A stretch of DNA of 64,000 bases from Streptomyces echinoruber (GCF_014651135.1 NZ_BMWH01000004.1:124001-188000), one strand, 5' to 3'. Counted from the stretch's first letter, positions 35,595 to 46,535 are shown. A program made the numbers and translations. The notes: generated from the letters alone by a model not told the origin.

Positions 35595-37541
35595 ATGTTC
35601 GAGACCGTTCTTGTGGCCAACCGGGGCGAGATCGCCGTCCGCGTCATCCGCACCCTGCGCAGGCTGGGCGTGCGCGCGGTGGCCGTGTACTCCGACGCCG
35701 ACGCCGAGGCGCGGCACGTGCGCGAGGCGGATGCGGCGGTGCGGATCGGGCCGCCGCCCGCGGCCGAGAGCTACCTGTCGATCGAGCGGCTGCTGGAGGC
35801 GGCCCGCCGCACCGGTGCCCAGGCGGTGCACCCCGGTTACGGCTTCCTCGCGGAGAACGACGCCTTCGCGCGCGCGTGCGCCGAGGCCGGCCTGGTCTTC
35901 ATCGGCCCGCCCGCCGACGCCATCGCCCTGATGGGCGACAAGATCCGCGCCAAGGAGACGGTGCGGGCGGCCGGGGTGCCGGTCGTCCCCGGCTCCAGCG
36001 GCAGCGGCCTGACGGACGATCAGCTCACCGCCGCCGCACGGGAGATCGGCATGCCGGTGCTGCTCAAGCCGAGCGCGGGCGGCGGCGGCAAGGGCATGCG
36101 CCTGGTGCGGGACGAGCGGCGGCTGGCGGACGAGATCGCCGCCGCCCGCCGGGAGGCCCGCGCCGCCTTCGGCGACGACACGCTCCTGGTGGAGCGGTGG
36201 GTGGACCGCCCCCGGCACATCGAGATCCAGGTCCTGGCCGACGGCCACGGCAACGTGGTCCACCTCGGCGAGCGCGAGTGCTCCCTGCAGCGCCGTCACC
36301 AGAAGATCGTCGAAGAGGCGCCCAGCGTGCTCCTGGACGAGGCCACCCGCGCCGCGATGGGCGAGGCCGCCGTCCAGGCCGCCCGCTCCTGCGGCTACCG
36401 GGGCGCGGGCACGGTGGAGTTCATCGTCCCCGGCGGCGACCCGACGTCGTACTACTTCATGGAGATGAACACCCGCCTGCAGGTGGAGCACCCGGTCACC
36501 GAGCTGGTGACGGGCCTGGACCTGGTGGAGTGGCAGCTGCGGGTCGCGGCCGGCGAGCCGCTGGCCTTCAAGCAGGACGACGTCCGCCTCACCGGGCACG
36601 CGATCGAGGCCCGTGTCTGCGCCGAGGACCCCGCCCGCGGCTTCCTGCCCTCCGGCGGGACGGTGCTGAAGCTGCGTGAGCCTGACGGTGACGGCGTACG
36701 CACTGACTCTGGCCTGAGCGAGGGCACCGAGGTGGGCAGCCTGTACGACCCGATGCTGTCCAAGGTCATCGCGTACGGCCCCGACCGGGCGACGGCGCTG
36801 CGGAAGCTGCGCGCGGCGCTGGCGGACACGGTGACGCTGGGCGTGCAGACCAACGTGGGTTTCCTGCGCCGGCTGCTGGCTCACCCCGCGGTGGTGGCGG
36901 GCGAGCTGGACACCGGGCTGGTCGAGCGGGTGGTGGACGAGCTGGTGCCCACCGAGGTGCCGGAGGAGGTGTACGAGGCGGCGGCGGCCGTACGGCTGGA
37001 CGCGCTGCGCCCGAAGGGCGACGGCTGGGTGGACCCGTTCGCGGTGCCGAGCGGGTGGCGGCTGGGCGGGGAGCCGAAGCCGGTCACCTTCCACCTGCGG
37101 GTGCGGGAGCCGGTGGCGTACACCCCGCGCGGCACCCACACCGTCACCGAGGAGCGGGTGTCCGTGACGCTCGACGGCGTCCGCCACACCTTTGAGCGCG
37201 CCGGCGACTGGCTCGGCCGCGACGGCGACGCCTGGCAGGTGCGCGACCACGACCCGGTGGCCGCGTCCCTCACCCGCGCCGCCCACGCCGGCGCCGACTC
37301 GCTGACGGCGCCCATGCCCGGCACGGTCACCGTGGTCAAGGTCGCCGTGGGCGACGAGGTGACCGCCGGGCAGAGCCTGCTGGTGGTGGAGGCGATGAAG
37401 ATGGAGCACGTCATCTCCGCCCCGCACGCCGGCACGGTCACCGAGCTGGACGTCAAGCCGGGCACCACGGTCGCCATGGACCAGGTGCTGGCCGTGATCC
37501 AGCCCCATGCGAGCGAGCAGGAGACGGAGGCGGAGGCATGA
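35595..37541 (+). CDS. Biotin carboxylase / biotin carrier alpha subunit (MCC type)
   Basis: A 648-residue protein with an N-terminal biotin carboxylase ([23 protein letters not shown] grasp loop [14 protein letters not shown] near 155; [20 protein letters not shown] near 285) and a C-terminal biotinyl domain ([18 protein letters not shown]; biotinylated Lys in EAMKMEH near residue 607). It carboxylates its own biotin with bicarbonate and ATP and hands CO2 to the beta subunit encoded 20 bp upstream. The middle has the MCC-type BT domain region. Overlaps the next gene by 4 bp (ATGA). Confidence 0.92.
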   Translation: MFETVLVANRGEIAVRVIRTLRRLGVRAVAVYSDADAEARHVREADAAVRIGPPPAAESYLSIERLLEAARRTGAQAVHPGYGFLAENDAFARACAEAGLVFIGPPADAIALMGDKIRAKETVRAAGVPVVPGSSGSGLTDDQLTAAAREIGMPVLLKPSAGGGGKGMRLVRDERRLADEIAAARREARAAFGDDTLLVERWVDRPRHIEIQVLADGHGNVVHLGERECSLQRRHQKIVEEAPSVLLDEATRAAMGEAAVQAARSCGYRGAGTVEFIVPGGDPTSYYFMEMNTRLQVEHPVTELVTGLDLVEWQLRVAAGEPLAFKQDDVRLTGHAIEARVCAEDPARGFLPSGGTVLKLREPDGDGVRTDSGLSEGTEVGSLYDPMLSKVIAYGPDRATALRKLRAALADTVTLGVQTNVGFLRRLLAHPAVVAGELDTGLVERVVDELVPTEVPEEVYEAAAAVRLDALRPKGDGWVDPFAVPSGWRLGGEPKPVTFHLRVREPVAYTPRGTHTVTEERVSVTLDGVRHTFERAGDWLGRDGDAWQVRDHDPVAASLTRAAHAGADSLTAPMPGTVTVVKVAVGDEVTAGQSLLVVEAMKMEHVISAPHAGTVTELDVKPGTTVAMDQVLAVIQPHASEQETEAEA

Positions 37542-38476
37542 CCGTCCCAGGGCTTCCCATGGTCGTACCGGAGGCGGGCCTGCCCGCGCGGGTGCGCATC
37601 CACGAGGTCGGGCCGCGCGACGGCCTGCAGAACGAGCCGCGGACCGTGCCGACCGAGGTCAAGGCGGAGTTCATCCGCCGCCTCGCCGACGCGGGCCTGA
37701 CCACGATCGAGGCGACGAGCTTCGTGCACCCCAAGTGGGTGCCCCAACTCGCCGACGCCGAGCAGTTGTTCCCGCTCGTCGCCGAGGTGCCGGCCGACCT
37801 GCCGGTCCTCGTGCCCAACGAACGCGGCCTGGACCGCGCCCTGGCGCTCGGCGCCCGCCGGGTGGCCGTCTTCGCCAGCGCCACGGAGTCCTTCGCGAAG
37901 GCCAACCTCAACCGCACGGCGGACGAGGCGCTGGCCATGTTCGAGCCGGTGGTGACGCGGGCGAAGGACACCGGGGCGCACGTGCGCGGCTACGTCTCGA
38001 TGTGCTTCGGCGACCCGTGGGAGGGCGCGGTCCCCCTCGAGCAGGTGGTCCGGGTCTGCCGGGCCCTGGTCGACATGGGCTGCGACGAACTCAGCCTGGG
38101 CGACACGATCGGCGTGGCGACCCCGGGCCACGTGACCGCCCTCCTGACCGCCCTGAACGAGGCGGGCGTGGCCACCGCAAGGCTGGGCGTCCACTTCCAC
38201 GACACCTACGGCCAGGCCCTGGCCAACACCCTGGCCGCGCTCCGCCACGGCGTCACCACCGTCGACGCCTCCGCGGGCGGCCTGGGCGGCTGCCCGTACG
38301 CGAAGTCCGCCACCGGCAACCTCGCCACCGAGGACCTCGTGTGGATGCTGCACGGCCTCGGCATCGACACCGGGGTCGACCTCGGCCGTCTCACCGCCAC
38401 CAGCGTGTGGATGGCCTCCCGGCTGGGCCGGCCCAGCCCCTCCCGCACCGTGCGTGCCCTCTCCCACCAGGAGTGA
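37538..38476 (+). CDS. hmgL: Hydroxymethylglutaryl-CoA lyase
   Basis: A 312-residue TIM-barrel lyase that splits HMG-CoA into acetoacetate and acetyl-CoA, the last leucine-pathway step. Motifs: [15 protein letters not shown] near 22 (catalytic Arg/Asp), [30 protein letters not shown] near 228 (metal-binding HxH plus), and [20 protein letters not shown] near 262 with the catalytic Cys. Start overlaps the upstream gene by 4 bp, and the next gene starts 3 bp after its stop, a tightly coupled operon. Confidence 0.94.
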   Translation: MTVPGLPMVVPEAGLPARVRIHEVGPRDGLQNEPRTVPTEVKAEFIRRLADAGLTTIEATSFVHPKWVPQLADAEQLFPLVAEVPADLPVLVPNERGLDRALALGARRVAVFASATESFAKANLNRTADEALAMFEPVVTRAKDTGAHVRGYVSMCFGDPWEGAVPLEQVVRVCRALVDMGCDELSLGDTIGVATPGHVTALLTALNEAGVATARLGVHFHDTYGQALANTLAALRHGVTTVDASAGGLGGCPYAKSATGNLATEDLVWMLHGLGIDTGVDLGRLTATSVWMASRLGRPSPSRTVRALSHQE

Positions 38477-38479
38477 ACG

Positions 38480-39640
38480 ATGGACCACAAGCTGCCCGAA
38501 GAGCTGGAGCAACTCCGCCGCACGGTGGAGGAGTTCGCCCACGATGTCGTCGCACCCAAGATCGGCGACTACTACGAGCGGCACGAGTTCCCCTACGAGA
38601 TCGTCCGCGAGATGGGCCGCATGGGCCTGTTCGGACTGCCGTTCCCCGAGGAGTACGGCGGCATGGGCGGCGACTACTTCGCGCTCGGCGTGGCGCTGGA
38701 GGAACTGGCCCGCGTGGACTCCTCGGTGGCGATCACCCTGGAGGCGGGCGTGTCGCTGGGCGCCATGCCCATCTACCGGTTCGGCACCGAGGAGCAGAAG
38801 CGGCAGTGGCTGCCCCGCCTGTGCTCGGGCGAACTGCTGGGCGCCTTCGGCCTCACCGAGCCCGACGGCGGCTCGGACGCGGGGGCGACGAAGACGACGG
38901 CCCGCCTCGACGAGCGGACCAACGAGTGGGTGATCAACGGCACGAAGTGCTTCATCACCAACTCCGGCACGGACATCACCGGCCTGGTCACGGTCACCGC
39001 GGTCACCGGCCGCACCGACGAGGGCAAGCCGCGCATCTCCTCCATCATCGTCCCGTCCGGCACGCCGGGCTTCACGGTGGCGCCGGCGTACTCGAAGGTC
39101 GGCTGGAACGCCTCGGACACGCGCGAGCTGTCCTTCGACGACGTGCGCGTGCCGGCCGCGAACCTGCTGGGCGAGGAGGGCCGCGGCTACGCCCAGTTCC
39201 TGCGCATCCTCGACGAGGGCCGCATCGCCATCGCGGCGCTGGCCACCGGCCTGGCGCAGGGCTGCGTCGACGAGTCGGTGCGCTACGCCAAGGAGCGGCA
39301 CGCCTTCGGCCGGCCCATCGCCGCCAACCAGGCCATCCAGTTCAAGATCGCCGACATGGAGATGAAGGCGCACACCGCCCGCCTCGCCTGGCGCGACGCC
39401 GCCTCCCGCCTGATCGCCGGCGAACCGTTCAAGAAGGAGGCGGCCCTGGCCAAGCTGTACTCCTCCACCATCGCGGTGGACAACGCCCGCGACGCCACCC
39501 AGATCCACGGCGGTTACGGTTTCATGAACGAGTACCCGGTCGCCCGCATGTGGCGCGACTCCAAGATCCTGGAGATCGGCGAGGGCACGAGCGAGGTCCA
39601 GCGGATGCTGATCGCACGGGAGTTGGGGCTGGTGAGCTGA
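38480..39640 (+). CDS. acdH: Acyl-CoA dehydrogenase, short/branched chain (AcdH type)
   Basis: A 386-residue flavoprotein, last gene of the leucine operon, probably acting on isovaleryl-CoA or other branched acyl-CoAs. Features: FGLTEPDGGSDAGATKTTAR near 127, INGTKCFITNSGTDITG, DEGRIAIAALATGLAQG, and IHGGYGFMNEYPVARMWRDS followed by IGEGTSEVQRM, in which Glu stands at the usual MCAD catalytic position. In Streptomyces the AcdH enzyme of this operon handles branched-chain acyl-CoA and so influences precursor supply for polyketides. Symbol by analogy. Confidence 0.9.
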   Translation: MDHKLPEELEQLRRTVEEFAHDVVAPKIGDYYERHEFPYEIVREMGRMGLFGLPFPEEYGGMGGDYFALGVALEELARVDSSVAITLEAGVSLGAMPIYRFGTEEQKRQWLPRLCSGELLGAFGLTEPDGGSDAGATKTTARLDERTNEWVINGTKCFITNSGTDITGLVTVTAVTGRTDEGKPRISSIIVPSGTPGFTVAPAYSKVGWNASDTRELSFDDVRVPAANLLGEEGRGYAQFLRILDEGRIAIAALATGLAQGCVDESVRYAKERHAFGRPIAANQAIQFKIADMEMKAHTARLAWRDAASRLIAGEPFKKEAALAKLYSSTIAVDNARDATQIHGGYGFMNEYPVARMWRDSKILEIGEGTSEVQRMLIARELGLVS

Positions 39641-39804
39641 CCCACGGGCGCGGGCCGGGCGGGCAGCGTTCCGGTGACCCGCCGGTGGCCGCGGGTGCGC
39701 GCCGTCCTGCGGGCGGCGGCCCCGGCCCCGCCCGCCGCGCCTCGCGGGCGAGCGGGCAAACGGGCAAACGGCGGGCGAGTGAAGTAAGGGAAGGTTCACA
39801 TCGC

Positions 39805-40971
39805 ATGAGCACCGGCCCGTACCCCGCGAAGCCGTCCCCGGCGCTGCGCGGACTGGAGTGCATCCAGTGCGCGGCCCGGTATCCGGTCACCGACCTGCCC
39901 CGCGGCTGTCCGACCTGCGACCGGGCGGGGCGCAACTCCAACCTGTTCCGCGTCTACGACGAGGACGCCTCCCTCGACGAGCGCCTCCCCTACCGGGACG
40001 TCCCCGGCTTCGGCACCGGCGCGACACCGCTGCTGCCGTGGGAGCCGGGCGTGTACGTCAAGAACGAGGCGGTCCACCACACCGGTTCGCGCAAGGACCG
40101 GTTCGCGCAAGGACCGGTTCGCGCAAGGACCGGTTCGCACAAGGACCGGTTCGCGCAAGGACCGGTTCGCCGCCCTCGTGGCGGCGCACGCCCGGGCCGC
40201 GGGCCACCGGGCTCTCGCCGTCGGCTCGTCGGGCAACGCCGGCCTGGCCGTGGCCGCCCACGCGGCGGCCGCGGGCCTGCGCTGCACCGTCGCGGCGTTC
40301 TCCTGGCTGCCGGAGGCGGCCCGCCGCCACCTGACCGGCTTCGGGGCCGAGGTGCGGACCTTCGACGACGACGCCGACCGGATCCGGTGCGTCCGCGACC
40401 TCGTGGACGATCCGGAGACCCTGACGGTGACCAGCGTCACCGACCCCGTCACCGGCAGCCACCCCCTGGGCATCGAGGGGTACAAGCGCATCGCGTGGAG
40501 ATCGCCGAGCAGGTGCCGGAGCGGGCCGACCACGTCGTCGTCCCGTCGAGCCGGGGCGATCTGGCGTGGGGCATCCACCTGGGCTTCCGCGACCTGCACC
40601 GGCTGGACGGCCGGCCCGTGCCCAGGCTGCACCTGGTGGAGCCGTTCCTCCGGCTGTCGGCCGTGCTGCGCGGCACGGCGTTCCTCACCGACCACATCCC
40701 GGGCGATCACGGGCGCCTGTCGTCCATCGCGGGCCACGGCACCACCGTGCAGGCGCACCGGGCGGTGACCCTCTCCGGCGGGACGGCGACCGTGGTGCCG
40801 GACGCCGTCGCCGACGCGTACGTCAACCGGCTGTGCCGCCGCGGGTACGTGTGGGAGCGCAGCAGCACCACGGTGTTCGCCGCCCTCGCGGAGCTGCGGG
40901 AGAACGGGACCGTCGAGGCGGGATCCACGACCGTGCTGGTCGCGACCTCCCACTTCTTCAAGGACCTGTGA
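39805..40971 (+). pseudogene. PLP-dependent threonine-synthase-like enzyme, frame disrupted twice
   Basis: The reading frame stays open for 389 codons, but only its ends match the family. Residues 1-100 match threonine-synthase-like enzymes: a zinc-ribbon-like pair (LECIQCAARYPV, RGCPTC), GTGATPLLPWEPGVYVKNEA and the PLP lysine loop HHTGSRKDRF. There a 16-bp unit is present five times instead of once, adding 64 bp and shifting the frame by +1. The expected sequence continues in the next frame (ALVAAHARAAGHRALAVGSS, GNAGLAVAAHAAAAGL, and on to GYKRIA near 40490). There, one missing G (GCGTGGAG for GCGGTGGAG) returns it to the first frame (VEIAEQVPERADHVVVPSS to the end). About 107 residues are therefore read in the wrong frame, so the protein is probably dead unless sequencing or slippage intervenes. 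Confidence 0.8.
40089..40168. repeat. 16-bp tandem array inside the PLP-enzyme gene
   Basis: Five copies of GCGCAAGGACCGGTTC (the fourth has A for G at position 3), preceded by half a unit at 40081-40088. The unit encodes the lysine loop of the enzyme. Since 16 is not a multiple of three, every gain or loss of a unit changes the frame. Confidence 0.95.
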
Positions 40972-41071
40972 CCGCGCCTCTTCAAGAACCTGTGACCGCG
41001 CTCCCCCGCGGCCCGCTCCCCCGAGGCCCCGGGGCCACGCCGGGCCGGGCACCCACCCTGGACAAAAACTG

Positions 41072-41090
41072 AGGTTAGGCTAACCTATCT
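41072..41090. promoter_or_regulatory. Iron box upstream of desE
   Basis: AGGTTAGGCTAACCTATC lies about 50-70 bp upstream of the desE start and matches the DmdR/IdeR consensus TTAGGTTAGGCTAACCTAA (compare the site before desA). Predicts repression by the iron-bound regulator and expression when iron is scarce. Confidence 0.85.
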
Positions 41091-41140
41091 TCGAATTGTC
41101 CGGCGGGCGTTCCGCCCTGGTCGAAAGCGCAGTGACAGTC

Positions 41141-42187
41141 ATGCCCAAGGTCCGTGCCCCCCATCCCACCCGCCGCGGCGTCCTCGCCGCGGGCGGCGCC
41201 CTCGGCCTCGGTGCCGTCCTGGCCGCCTGCGGCGACGGCGAGAAAAGCGACGGCGCGGGCGGCGGGACGGCGGCCGCCGGATCCGGCCCGTGGTCGTTCC
41301 GGGACGACCGCGGGCAGACGGCGAAGGCGGACCGGGTCCCCTCGCGCATCGTGGCGTTCGTCGGCGTCGCCGCCGCGCTGCACGACTACGGCGTGCGGGT
41401 GCAGGGCGTCTTCGGCCCGACGAAGACCAAGGACGGCACGGCCGATGTGCAGGCCGGCGACCTGGACGTCGGCAAGGTGACGGTCCTGGGCAACGCGTGG
41501 GGCCAGTTCAGCATCGAGAAGTACGCGGCCCTCCGGCCCGACCTGCTCGTCTCCACGATGTTCGACGGCGCCGGCACCCTGTGGTACGTGCCGGAGGAGT
41601 CGAAGAAGAAGATCCTCGCCGTCGGCGCCCCCACCGTCGGGATCTCCGTCTATGACCGCCAACTGCCCGTGCCGCTGCAGCGGATGCTGAAGCTCGCCGA
41701 GTCGCTCGGCGGGAACGTGACCTCCGAGAAGGTCGAGCAGGCCAAGAAGAGGTTCGAGGACGCCGCGGCCCGGCTGCGCGCCGCGGCGAAGGCCAGGCCG
41801 GACATCAGGGTGATGGTCGGCTCCGCGAGCCAGGACCTGTTCTACGTCTCCGGCACCAACCTCTCCGTCGACCTGGAGTACTTCAAGGCCCTCGGCGTGA
41901 ACTTCGTGGAGCCCCCGGAGAGCGCCAAGAAGCGGGGCGGTGGCTGGTACGAGTCGCTGAGCTGGGAGAACGTCGACAAGTACCCGGCCGACATCATCAT
42001 GATGGACAACCGCTCCTCGGCCATCCAGCCCGCCGACATCACCCGGGCGACCTGGAAGCGGCTCCCCGCGGTCGAGGCCGGCCAGGTCATCGCCCGCAAC
42101 CCCGAGCCGATCCTGTCCTACGACAAGTGCGCCCCGCTGCTCGAGAGCCTCGCCGAGGCCCTCGAGAAGGCGAAGAAGGTCGCCTGA
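41141..42187 (+). CDS. desE: Ferrioxamine-binding lipoprotein of an ABC importer
   Basis: A 348-residue extracellular substrate-binding protein. The N-terminus is a Tat-type lipoprotein signal (PTRRGVLAAGGALGLGAVLA followed by the lipobox AAC at about residue 28). The mature part is a two-lobed FhuD/FepB-like siderophore-binding fold (GVAAALHDYGVRVQGVFGP; PADIIMMDNRSSAIQPADI). Directly downstream of an iron box and 31 bp before the siderophore-interacting reductase gene, it is the DesE receptor for ferrioxamines in Streptomyces. The membrane permease is not in this cluster. GTG 41132 is an alternative start. Confidence 0.9.
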   Translation: MPKVRAPHPTRRGVLAAGGALGLGAVLAACGDGEKSDGAGGGTAAAGSGPWSFRDDRGQTAKADRVPSRIVAFVGVAAALHDYGVRVQGVFGPTKTKDGTADVQAGDLDVGKVTVLGNAWGQFSIEKYAALRPDLLVSTMFDGAGTLWYVPEESKKKILAVGAPTVGISVYDRQLPVPLQRMLKLAESLGGNVTSEKVEQAKKRFEDAAARLRAAAKARPDIRVMVGSASQDLFYVSGTNLSVDLEYFKALGVNFVEPPESAKKRGGGWYESLSWENVDKYPADIIMMDNRSSAIQPADITRATWKRLPAVEAGQVIARNPEPILSYDKCAPLLESLAEALEKAKKVA

Positions 42188-42218
42188 CCCCCGCCCGCAC
42201 CCAATCCCAGGAGGCGCC

Positions 42219-43103
42219 GTGACCACTGCCGTGGCCGCCCCGTTCCGTTTCTTCTCCCTCCGGGTCGCACGGACGAGGCGGCTCGGCCCGTCCCTGGTCC
42301 GCGTCACCTTCACCGGGCCCGACCTGCACGCCTTCCACTCCGACGGGCGCGACCAGTCCCTGTCGCTGTTCCTGCCGCACCCGGGCCAGCCCGAGCCGGT
42401 GGTGCCCCTGGACCTGGGGGACGGCTGGTGGCAGAGCTGGCGCGAACTGCCCGAGGACGTACGGGCGGTGATGCGGTCGTACACGCTGCGGGCGCTGCGC
42501 CGGGACGCCGACGGGCACACCGCCGAGATCGACATCGACTTCGTCCTGCACGGCATCGCACCCGGCGCCGCCGCCCCGGCGGGTCCCGCCTCCCGGTGGG
42601 CCTCCCGCGCCCGGCCCGGCGACCGGGTGCTGCTGCTCGGCCCGGTGGTCGCCGACAACCACGCGATCCGCTTCCGGCCGCCCGCCGACACCGACCTGGT
42701 GCTGATGTGGGGCGACGAGACCGCCCTGCCGGCCGCCTGCGCCGTCCTGGAGTCCCTGCCGGCCGGCACCCGCGTCCGCGCCTGGCTGGAGGTGCCGCAC
42801 GCCGGCGACGTGCAGGACCTGGTCACCGCCGCCGACGCGGAGGTGACGTGGCTGGTCGGGGACGAGCACCCCGATCACGCCGGCCGCACCGACGGCTCCC
42901 CCCTGGCCCTGGACGCCCTGCGCGCGGCCCGCCTCCCGTCCGCCGCCGCCCCGTACGTCTGGCTCGCGGGCGAGTCCGGCCGGGTGAAGGCGCTGCGCCG
43001 CCACTTCGTGGGTGAGCGCGGCGTCGACCGGCGCCGGGTGACGTTCGTCGGGTACTGGCGGCGGGGGCTGACGGAGGAGCAGGTGCGGGCGCGGGGCGAG
43101 TAA
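42219..43103 (+). CDS. desF: Siderophore-interacting FAD protein (ViuB-like ferric reductase)
   Basis: A 294-residue cytoplasmic flavoprotein of the SIP family. The FAD-binding part is RVTFTGPDLHAFHSDGRDQS near 28 and MRSYTLRALRRDADGHTAEI near 85; the NAD(P)H-like domain has LMWGDETALPAACAVLESLP near 160 and VWLAGESGRVKALRRHFVGE near 247. It probably reduces ferric iron in imported ferrioxamine to release it. GTG 42219 has AGGAGG upstream. Second gene behind the first iron box. The name desF is used for this locus. Confidence 0.88.
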   Translation: MTTAVAAPFRFFSLRVARTRRLGPSLVRVTFTGPDLHAFHSDGRDQSLSLFLPHPGQPEPVVPLDLGDGWWQSWRELPEDVRAVMRSYTLRALRRDADGHTAEIDIDFVLHGIAPGAAAPAGPASRWASRARPGDRVLLLGPVVADNHAIRFRPPADTDLVLMWGDETALPAACAVLESLPAGTRVRAWLEVPHAGDVQDLVTAADAEVTWLVGDEHPDHAGRTDGSPLALDALRAARLPSAAAPYVWLAGESGRVKALRRHFVGERGVDRRRVTFVGYWRRGLTEEQVRARGE

Positions 43104-43156
43104 CCGCGCCGGACGTGATCGCGGTCACGGGAGGGGCGCGCCTCGCTCACAGAAAC

Positions 43157-43175
43157 TTAGGTTAGGCTAACCTAA
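43157..43175. promoter_or_regulatory. Iron box upstream of desABCD
   Basis: A perfect 19-bp palindrome-like site, TTAGGTTAGGCTAACCTAA, 64 bp before the desA start; the binding site of DmdR1/IdeR-type repressors. Controls the siderophore biosynthetic operon. Confidence 0.93.
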
Positions 43176-43238
43176 GTTGATGTTCGGGCGACTCGCCCCT
43201 CTCCCCGTCCGCACGGACTCCCCCCGGAGGACCCCCCC

Positions 43239-44705
43239 ATGCGCTCGCACCTGCTCAACGACCTCACGGCGGAGCACTACCGCCGCTCGGTGACCGAAGG
43301 AGTCGAGCGGGTGGCCGCCCAACTCGCCACCGTCAAAAGGCCGTTCACCGGCATCACCGTCGACGCCCTGGCCCCCCGCATCGACGCGGTCGACCTCGAC
43401 GCGCCGCTCGGCGACACCACCGCGGCCCTGGACGAACTCCAGGAGATCTACCTGCGGGACGCGGTCTACTTCCACCACCCCCGCTACCTGGCCCACCTCA
43501 ACTGCCCGGTGGCCATCCCGGCGGTGCTCGGCGAGGCCGTGCTGTCCGCCGTCAACTCCTCCCTGGACACCTGGGACCAGTCGGCCGGCGGCACCCTCAT
43601 CGAACGCAGGCTGATCGACTGGACGGCCGCCCGCATCGGCCTCGGCCCGGCCGCCGACGGCGTGTTCACCTCCGGCGGCACCCAGTCCAACCTGCAGGCG
43701 CTGCTGCTGGCCCGCGAGGAGGCCGAGCCGGGGCGGGCCGGATGGGAGGGGAGTCAAAACCTCGGCCGTCTGCGGGTGTTCGTCTCCGAGGCCGGCCACT
43801 TCAGCGTGCGGAAGGCGGCGAAACTGCTCGGCCTGGGGCCGGACGCGGTGGTGCCCGTCCCGGTCGACCACGACCGGCGGATGCACACGGTCGCCCTCGC
43901 CCGCGCCCTGGAGCGCTGCCGCCGCGACGGTCTCGTTCCCATGGCCGTCGTCGCCACCGCCGGCACCACCGACTTCGGCTCCATCGACCCGCTGCCGGAG
44001 ATCGCCGAGCTCGCCGCCCAGTACGGCACCTGGCTGCACGTGGACGCGGCCTACGGCTGCGGCCTGCTCGTCTCCCCCACCCGCCGCGCCCTGCTGGACG
44101 GCATCGAGCGCGCCGACTCCGTCACCGTCGACTACCACAAGTCCTTCTTCCAGCCGGTGAGTTCCTCCGCCGTGCTGGTCCGCGACGCGGCCGTGCTGCG
44201 GCACGCCACCTACCACGCCGAGTACCTCAACCCGCGCCGCATGGTCGCCGAGCGTATCCCCAACCAGGTCGACAAGTCCCTGCAGACCACCCGCCGCTTC
44301 GACGCGCTCAAGCTGTGGCTGACGCTGCGCGTGATGGGCGCCGACGGCGTCGGCCGGCTCTTCGACCAGGTCTGCGACCTGGCCGCCGAGGGCTGGCGGA
44401 TGCTCGCCGCCGACCCGCGCTTCGACGTCGTGACCCAGCCGCAGCTGTCCACCCTCGTCTTCCGGTACGTCCCGGCCGCCGTCACCGACCCGGCCGAGAT
44501 CGACCGCGCCAACCTGCACGCCCGCAAAGCCCTGTTCGCCTCCGGCGACGCCGTCGTGGCGGGCACCAAGGTCGCCGGGCGGCACTACCTGAAGTTCACC
44601 CTGCTCAACCCCGAGACGACCACCGGCGACCTCGCCGCCGTCCTCGACCTCATCGCCGGCCACGCCGAGCAGTACCTGGGAGAGTCCCTTGACCGCGCCA
44701 GCTGA
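43239..44705 (+). CDS. desA: Lysine decarboxylase of desferrioxamine biosynthesis
   Basis: A 488-residue PLP group II decarboxylase producing cadaverine from lysine, the first step of desferrioxamine synthesis. Motifs: [19 protein letters not shown] near 84, [20 protein letters not shown] near 145, [14 protein letters not shown] near 267 and the PLP lysine in [18 protein letters not shown] near 300. Start ATG 43239 follows GGAGGA. Its last 17 bases overlap desB. Behind a strong iron box and first of desABCD. Confidence 0.95.
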   Translation: MRSHLLNDLTAEHYRRSVTEGVERVAAQLATVKRPFTGITVDALAPRIDAVDLDAPLGDTTAALDELQEIYLRDAVYFHHPRYLAHLNCPVAIPAVLGEAVLSAVNSSLDTWDQSAGGTLIERRLIDWTAARIGLGPAADGVFTSGGTQSNLQALLLAREEAEPGRAGWEGSQNLGRLRVFVSEAGHFSVRKAAKLLGLGPDAVVPVPVDHDRRMHTVALARALERCRRDGLVPMAVVATAGTTDFGSIDPLPEIAELAAQYGTWLHVDAAYGCGLLVSPTRRALLDGIERADSVTVDYHKSFFQPVSSSAVLVRDAAVLRHATYHAEYLNPRRMVAERIPNQVDKSLQTTRRFDALKLWLTLRVMGADGVGRLFDQVCDLAAEGWRMLAADPRFDVVTQPQLSTLVFRYVPAAVTDPAEIDRANLHARKALFASGDAVVAGTKVAGRHYLKFTLLNPETTTGDLAAVLDLIAGHAEQYLGESLDRAS

Positions 44706-45984
44706 AGACCGCGACAGGATCCACGACTTCGTCGGGATCGGCCTGGGTCCCTTCAACCTCGGCCTCGCCTGCCTCACCGAGCCGATCGACGCCCTCGACG
44801 GGATCTTCCTGGAGTCCAAGCCGGACTTCGAGTGGCACTCGGGCATGTTCCTCGACGGCGCCCACCTGCAGACCCCGTTCCTGTCGGACCTGGTCACCCT
44901 GGCCGACCCGACCTCGCCGTACTCCTTCCTCAACTACCTCAAGGAGCGGGGGCGGCTGTACGCGTTCTACATCCGCGAGAACTTCCACCCGCTGCGGGCG
45001 GAGTACGACGACTACTGCCGCTGGGCCGCCGCGAAGCTGAGCTGCGTCCGCTTCAACCGCACGGTCACCGAGGTCACCTACGAGGAGGAGGGCGGGGACG
45101 GGGACGGGGTGTACGCCGTGCGCACGCACAACGGCGAGACCCACCGCGCCCGCCACCTGGTCCTGGGCACCGGCACCCCGCCGTACCTGCCCGAGCCGTG
45201 CCGGGGCCTGGCCGGGGACTTCCTGCACACCTCCCGCTACCTGGAGCACCGGGAGCGGCTGCGGCGCAAGAAGTCGATCACGCTGGTCGGCAGCGGCCAG
45301 TCCGCCGCCGAGGTCTACCACGACCTGCTGAGCGAGATCGACGTCCACGGCTACCGGCTCGACTGGGTGACGCGCTCCCCGCGCTTCTTCCCGCTGGAGT
45401 ACACCAAGCTCACGCTGGAGATGACCTCCCCGGAGTACGTCGACTACTACCACGCCCTGCCGGAGGAGACCCGCTACCGCCTCACCGAGCAGCACAAGGG
45501 CCTGTACAAGGGCATCGACGGGGACCTGATCGACGAGATCTTCGACCTGCTGTACCAGAAGAGCCTGGCCGGTCCGGTGCCGACCCGGCTGCTGACCAAC
45601 TCGGCGCTCACCCGGGCCCGGTACGAGGACGGCGGCTACGTCCTCGGCTTCCGCCAGCAGGAGCAGGGCAGGGACTTCGAGATCCGCTCCGAGGGGCTGG
45701 TCCTGGCCACCGGCTACCGGTACACCGAGCCGGAGTTCCTCAAGCCGATCCGCGACCGGCTGCGCTACGACGCGCACGGCAACTTCGACATCGCCCGCAA
45801 CTACGCGATCGACGTCACCGGCCGCGGCGTCTTCCTGCAGAACGCCGGCGTCCACACGCACAGCGTCACCAGCCCCGACCTGGGCATGGGCGCCTACCGC
45901 AACGCGTACATCATCCGCGAGCTGCTCGGCACCGAGTACTACCCCGTCGAGAAGACGATCGCCTTCCAGGAGTTCGGCGTATGA
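44689..45984 (+). CDS. desB: Cadaverine N-monooxygenase
   Basis: A 431-residue flavin-dependent N-hydroxylating monooxygenase (IucD/PvdA type) making N-hydroxycadaverine. FAD motif [20 protein letters not shown] near 13, NADPH motif [20 protein letters not shown] near 196, and the C-terminal FAD/substrate motif [15 protein letters not shown] near 340. Starts with a rare TTG at 44689, which overlaps desA, suggesting translational coupling. ATGA overlap with desC. Confidence 0.94.
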   Translation: MTAPAEDRDRIHDFVGIGLGPFNLGLACLTEPIDALDGIFLESKPDFEWHSGMFLDGAHLQTPFLSDLVTLADPTSPYSFLNYLKERGRLYAFYIRENFHPLRAEYDDYCRWAAAKLSCVRFNRTVTEVTYEEEGGDGDGVYAVRTHNGETHRARHLVLGTGTPPYLPEPCRGLAGDFLHTSRYLEHRERLRRKKSITLVGSGQSAAEVYHDLLSEIDVHGYRLDWVTRSPRFFPLEYTKLTLEMTSPEYVDYYHALPEETRYRLTEQHKGLYKGIDGDLIDEIFDLLYQKSLAGPVPTRLLTNSALTRARYEDGGYVLGFRQQEQGRDFEIRSEGLVLATGYRYTEPEFLKPIRDRLRYDAHGNFDIARNYAIDVTGRGVFLQNAGVHTHSVTSPDLGMGAYRNAYIIRELLGTEYYPVEKTIAFQEFGV

Positions 45985-46535
45985 CCACGACCACCGGCGG
46001 CAACGGCATCGGCCGGCTCACCCTGCGCCCGCTCGACGCGCTGACCGACTCCGTACTGCTGCACCGCTGGGTCACGCACCCCAAGGCGGTGTTCTGGATG
46101 ATGCAGGACGCGCGCCTGGAGGACGTCGAGCGCGCCTACCTGGCGATCGAGGCCGACCCGCACCACCACGCCCACCTCGGGCTGCACGACGGCCGGCCGG
46201 CCTTCCTGATGGAGCACTACGACCCGGCCCACCGCGAGCTGGTGGGGCTGTACGAGCCGCAGCCGGGGGACGTCGGCATGCACTTCCTGGTCGCGCCGAC
46301 CGACCGGCCCGTGCACGGCTTCACCCGGGCCGTGCTCACAACCGTGATGCGGTTCCTGTTCGACGACCCGCGCACCCGGCGGGTCGTCGTCGAGCCGGAC
46401 GTGCGCAACACGGCCGTGCACGCGCTGAACGAGGCCGTCGGGTTCGTGCCCGAGAGAGAGATACAGAAGCCGGAGAAGAGGGCGTTGCTGAGTTTCTGCA
46501 CGCGCGAGCAGTTCCTCGGGGCGGTGGGAGCATGA
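45981..46535 (+). CDS. desC: N-acyltransferase of desferrioxamine biosynthesis
   Basis: A 184-residue GNAT-fold acyltransferase of the IucB/AlcB type that acylates N-hydroxycadaverine with succinyl- or acetyl-CoA to give the hydroxamate units. Visible blocks: [20 protein letters not shown] near 26, [20 protein letters not shown] near 95 and [20 protein letters not shown] near 135. Coupled to desB and desD by 4-bp overlaps. Confidence 0.93.
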   Translation: MTTTTGGNGIGRLTLRPLDALTDSVLLHRWVTHPKAVFWMMQDARLEDVERAYLAIEADPHHHAHLGLHDGRPAFLMEHYDPAHRELVGLYEPQPGDVGMHFLVAPTDRPVHGFTRAVLTTVMRFLFDDPRTRRVVVEPDVRNTAVHALNEAVGFVPEREIQKPEKRALLSFCTREQFLGAVGA

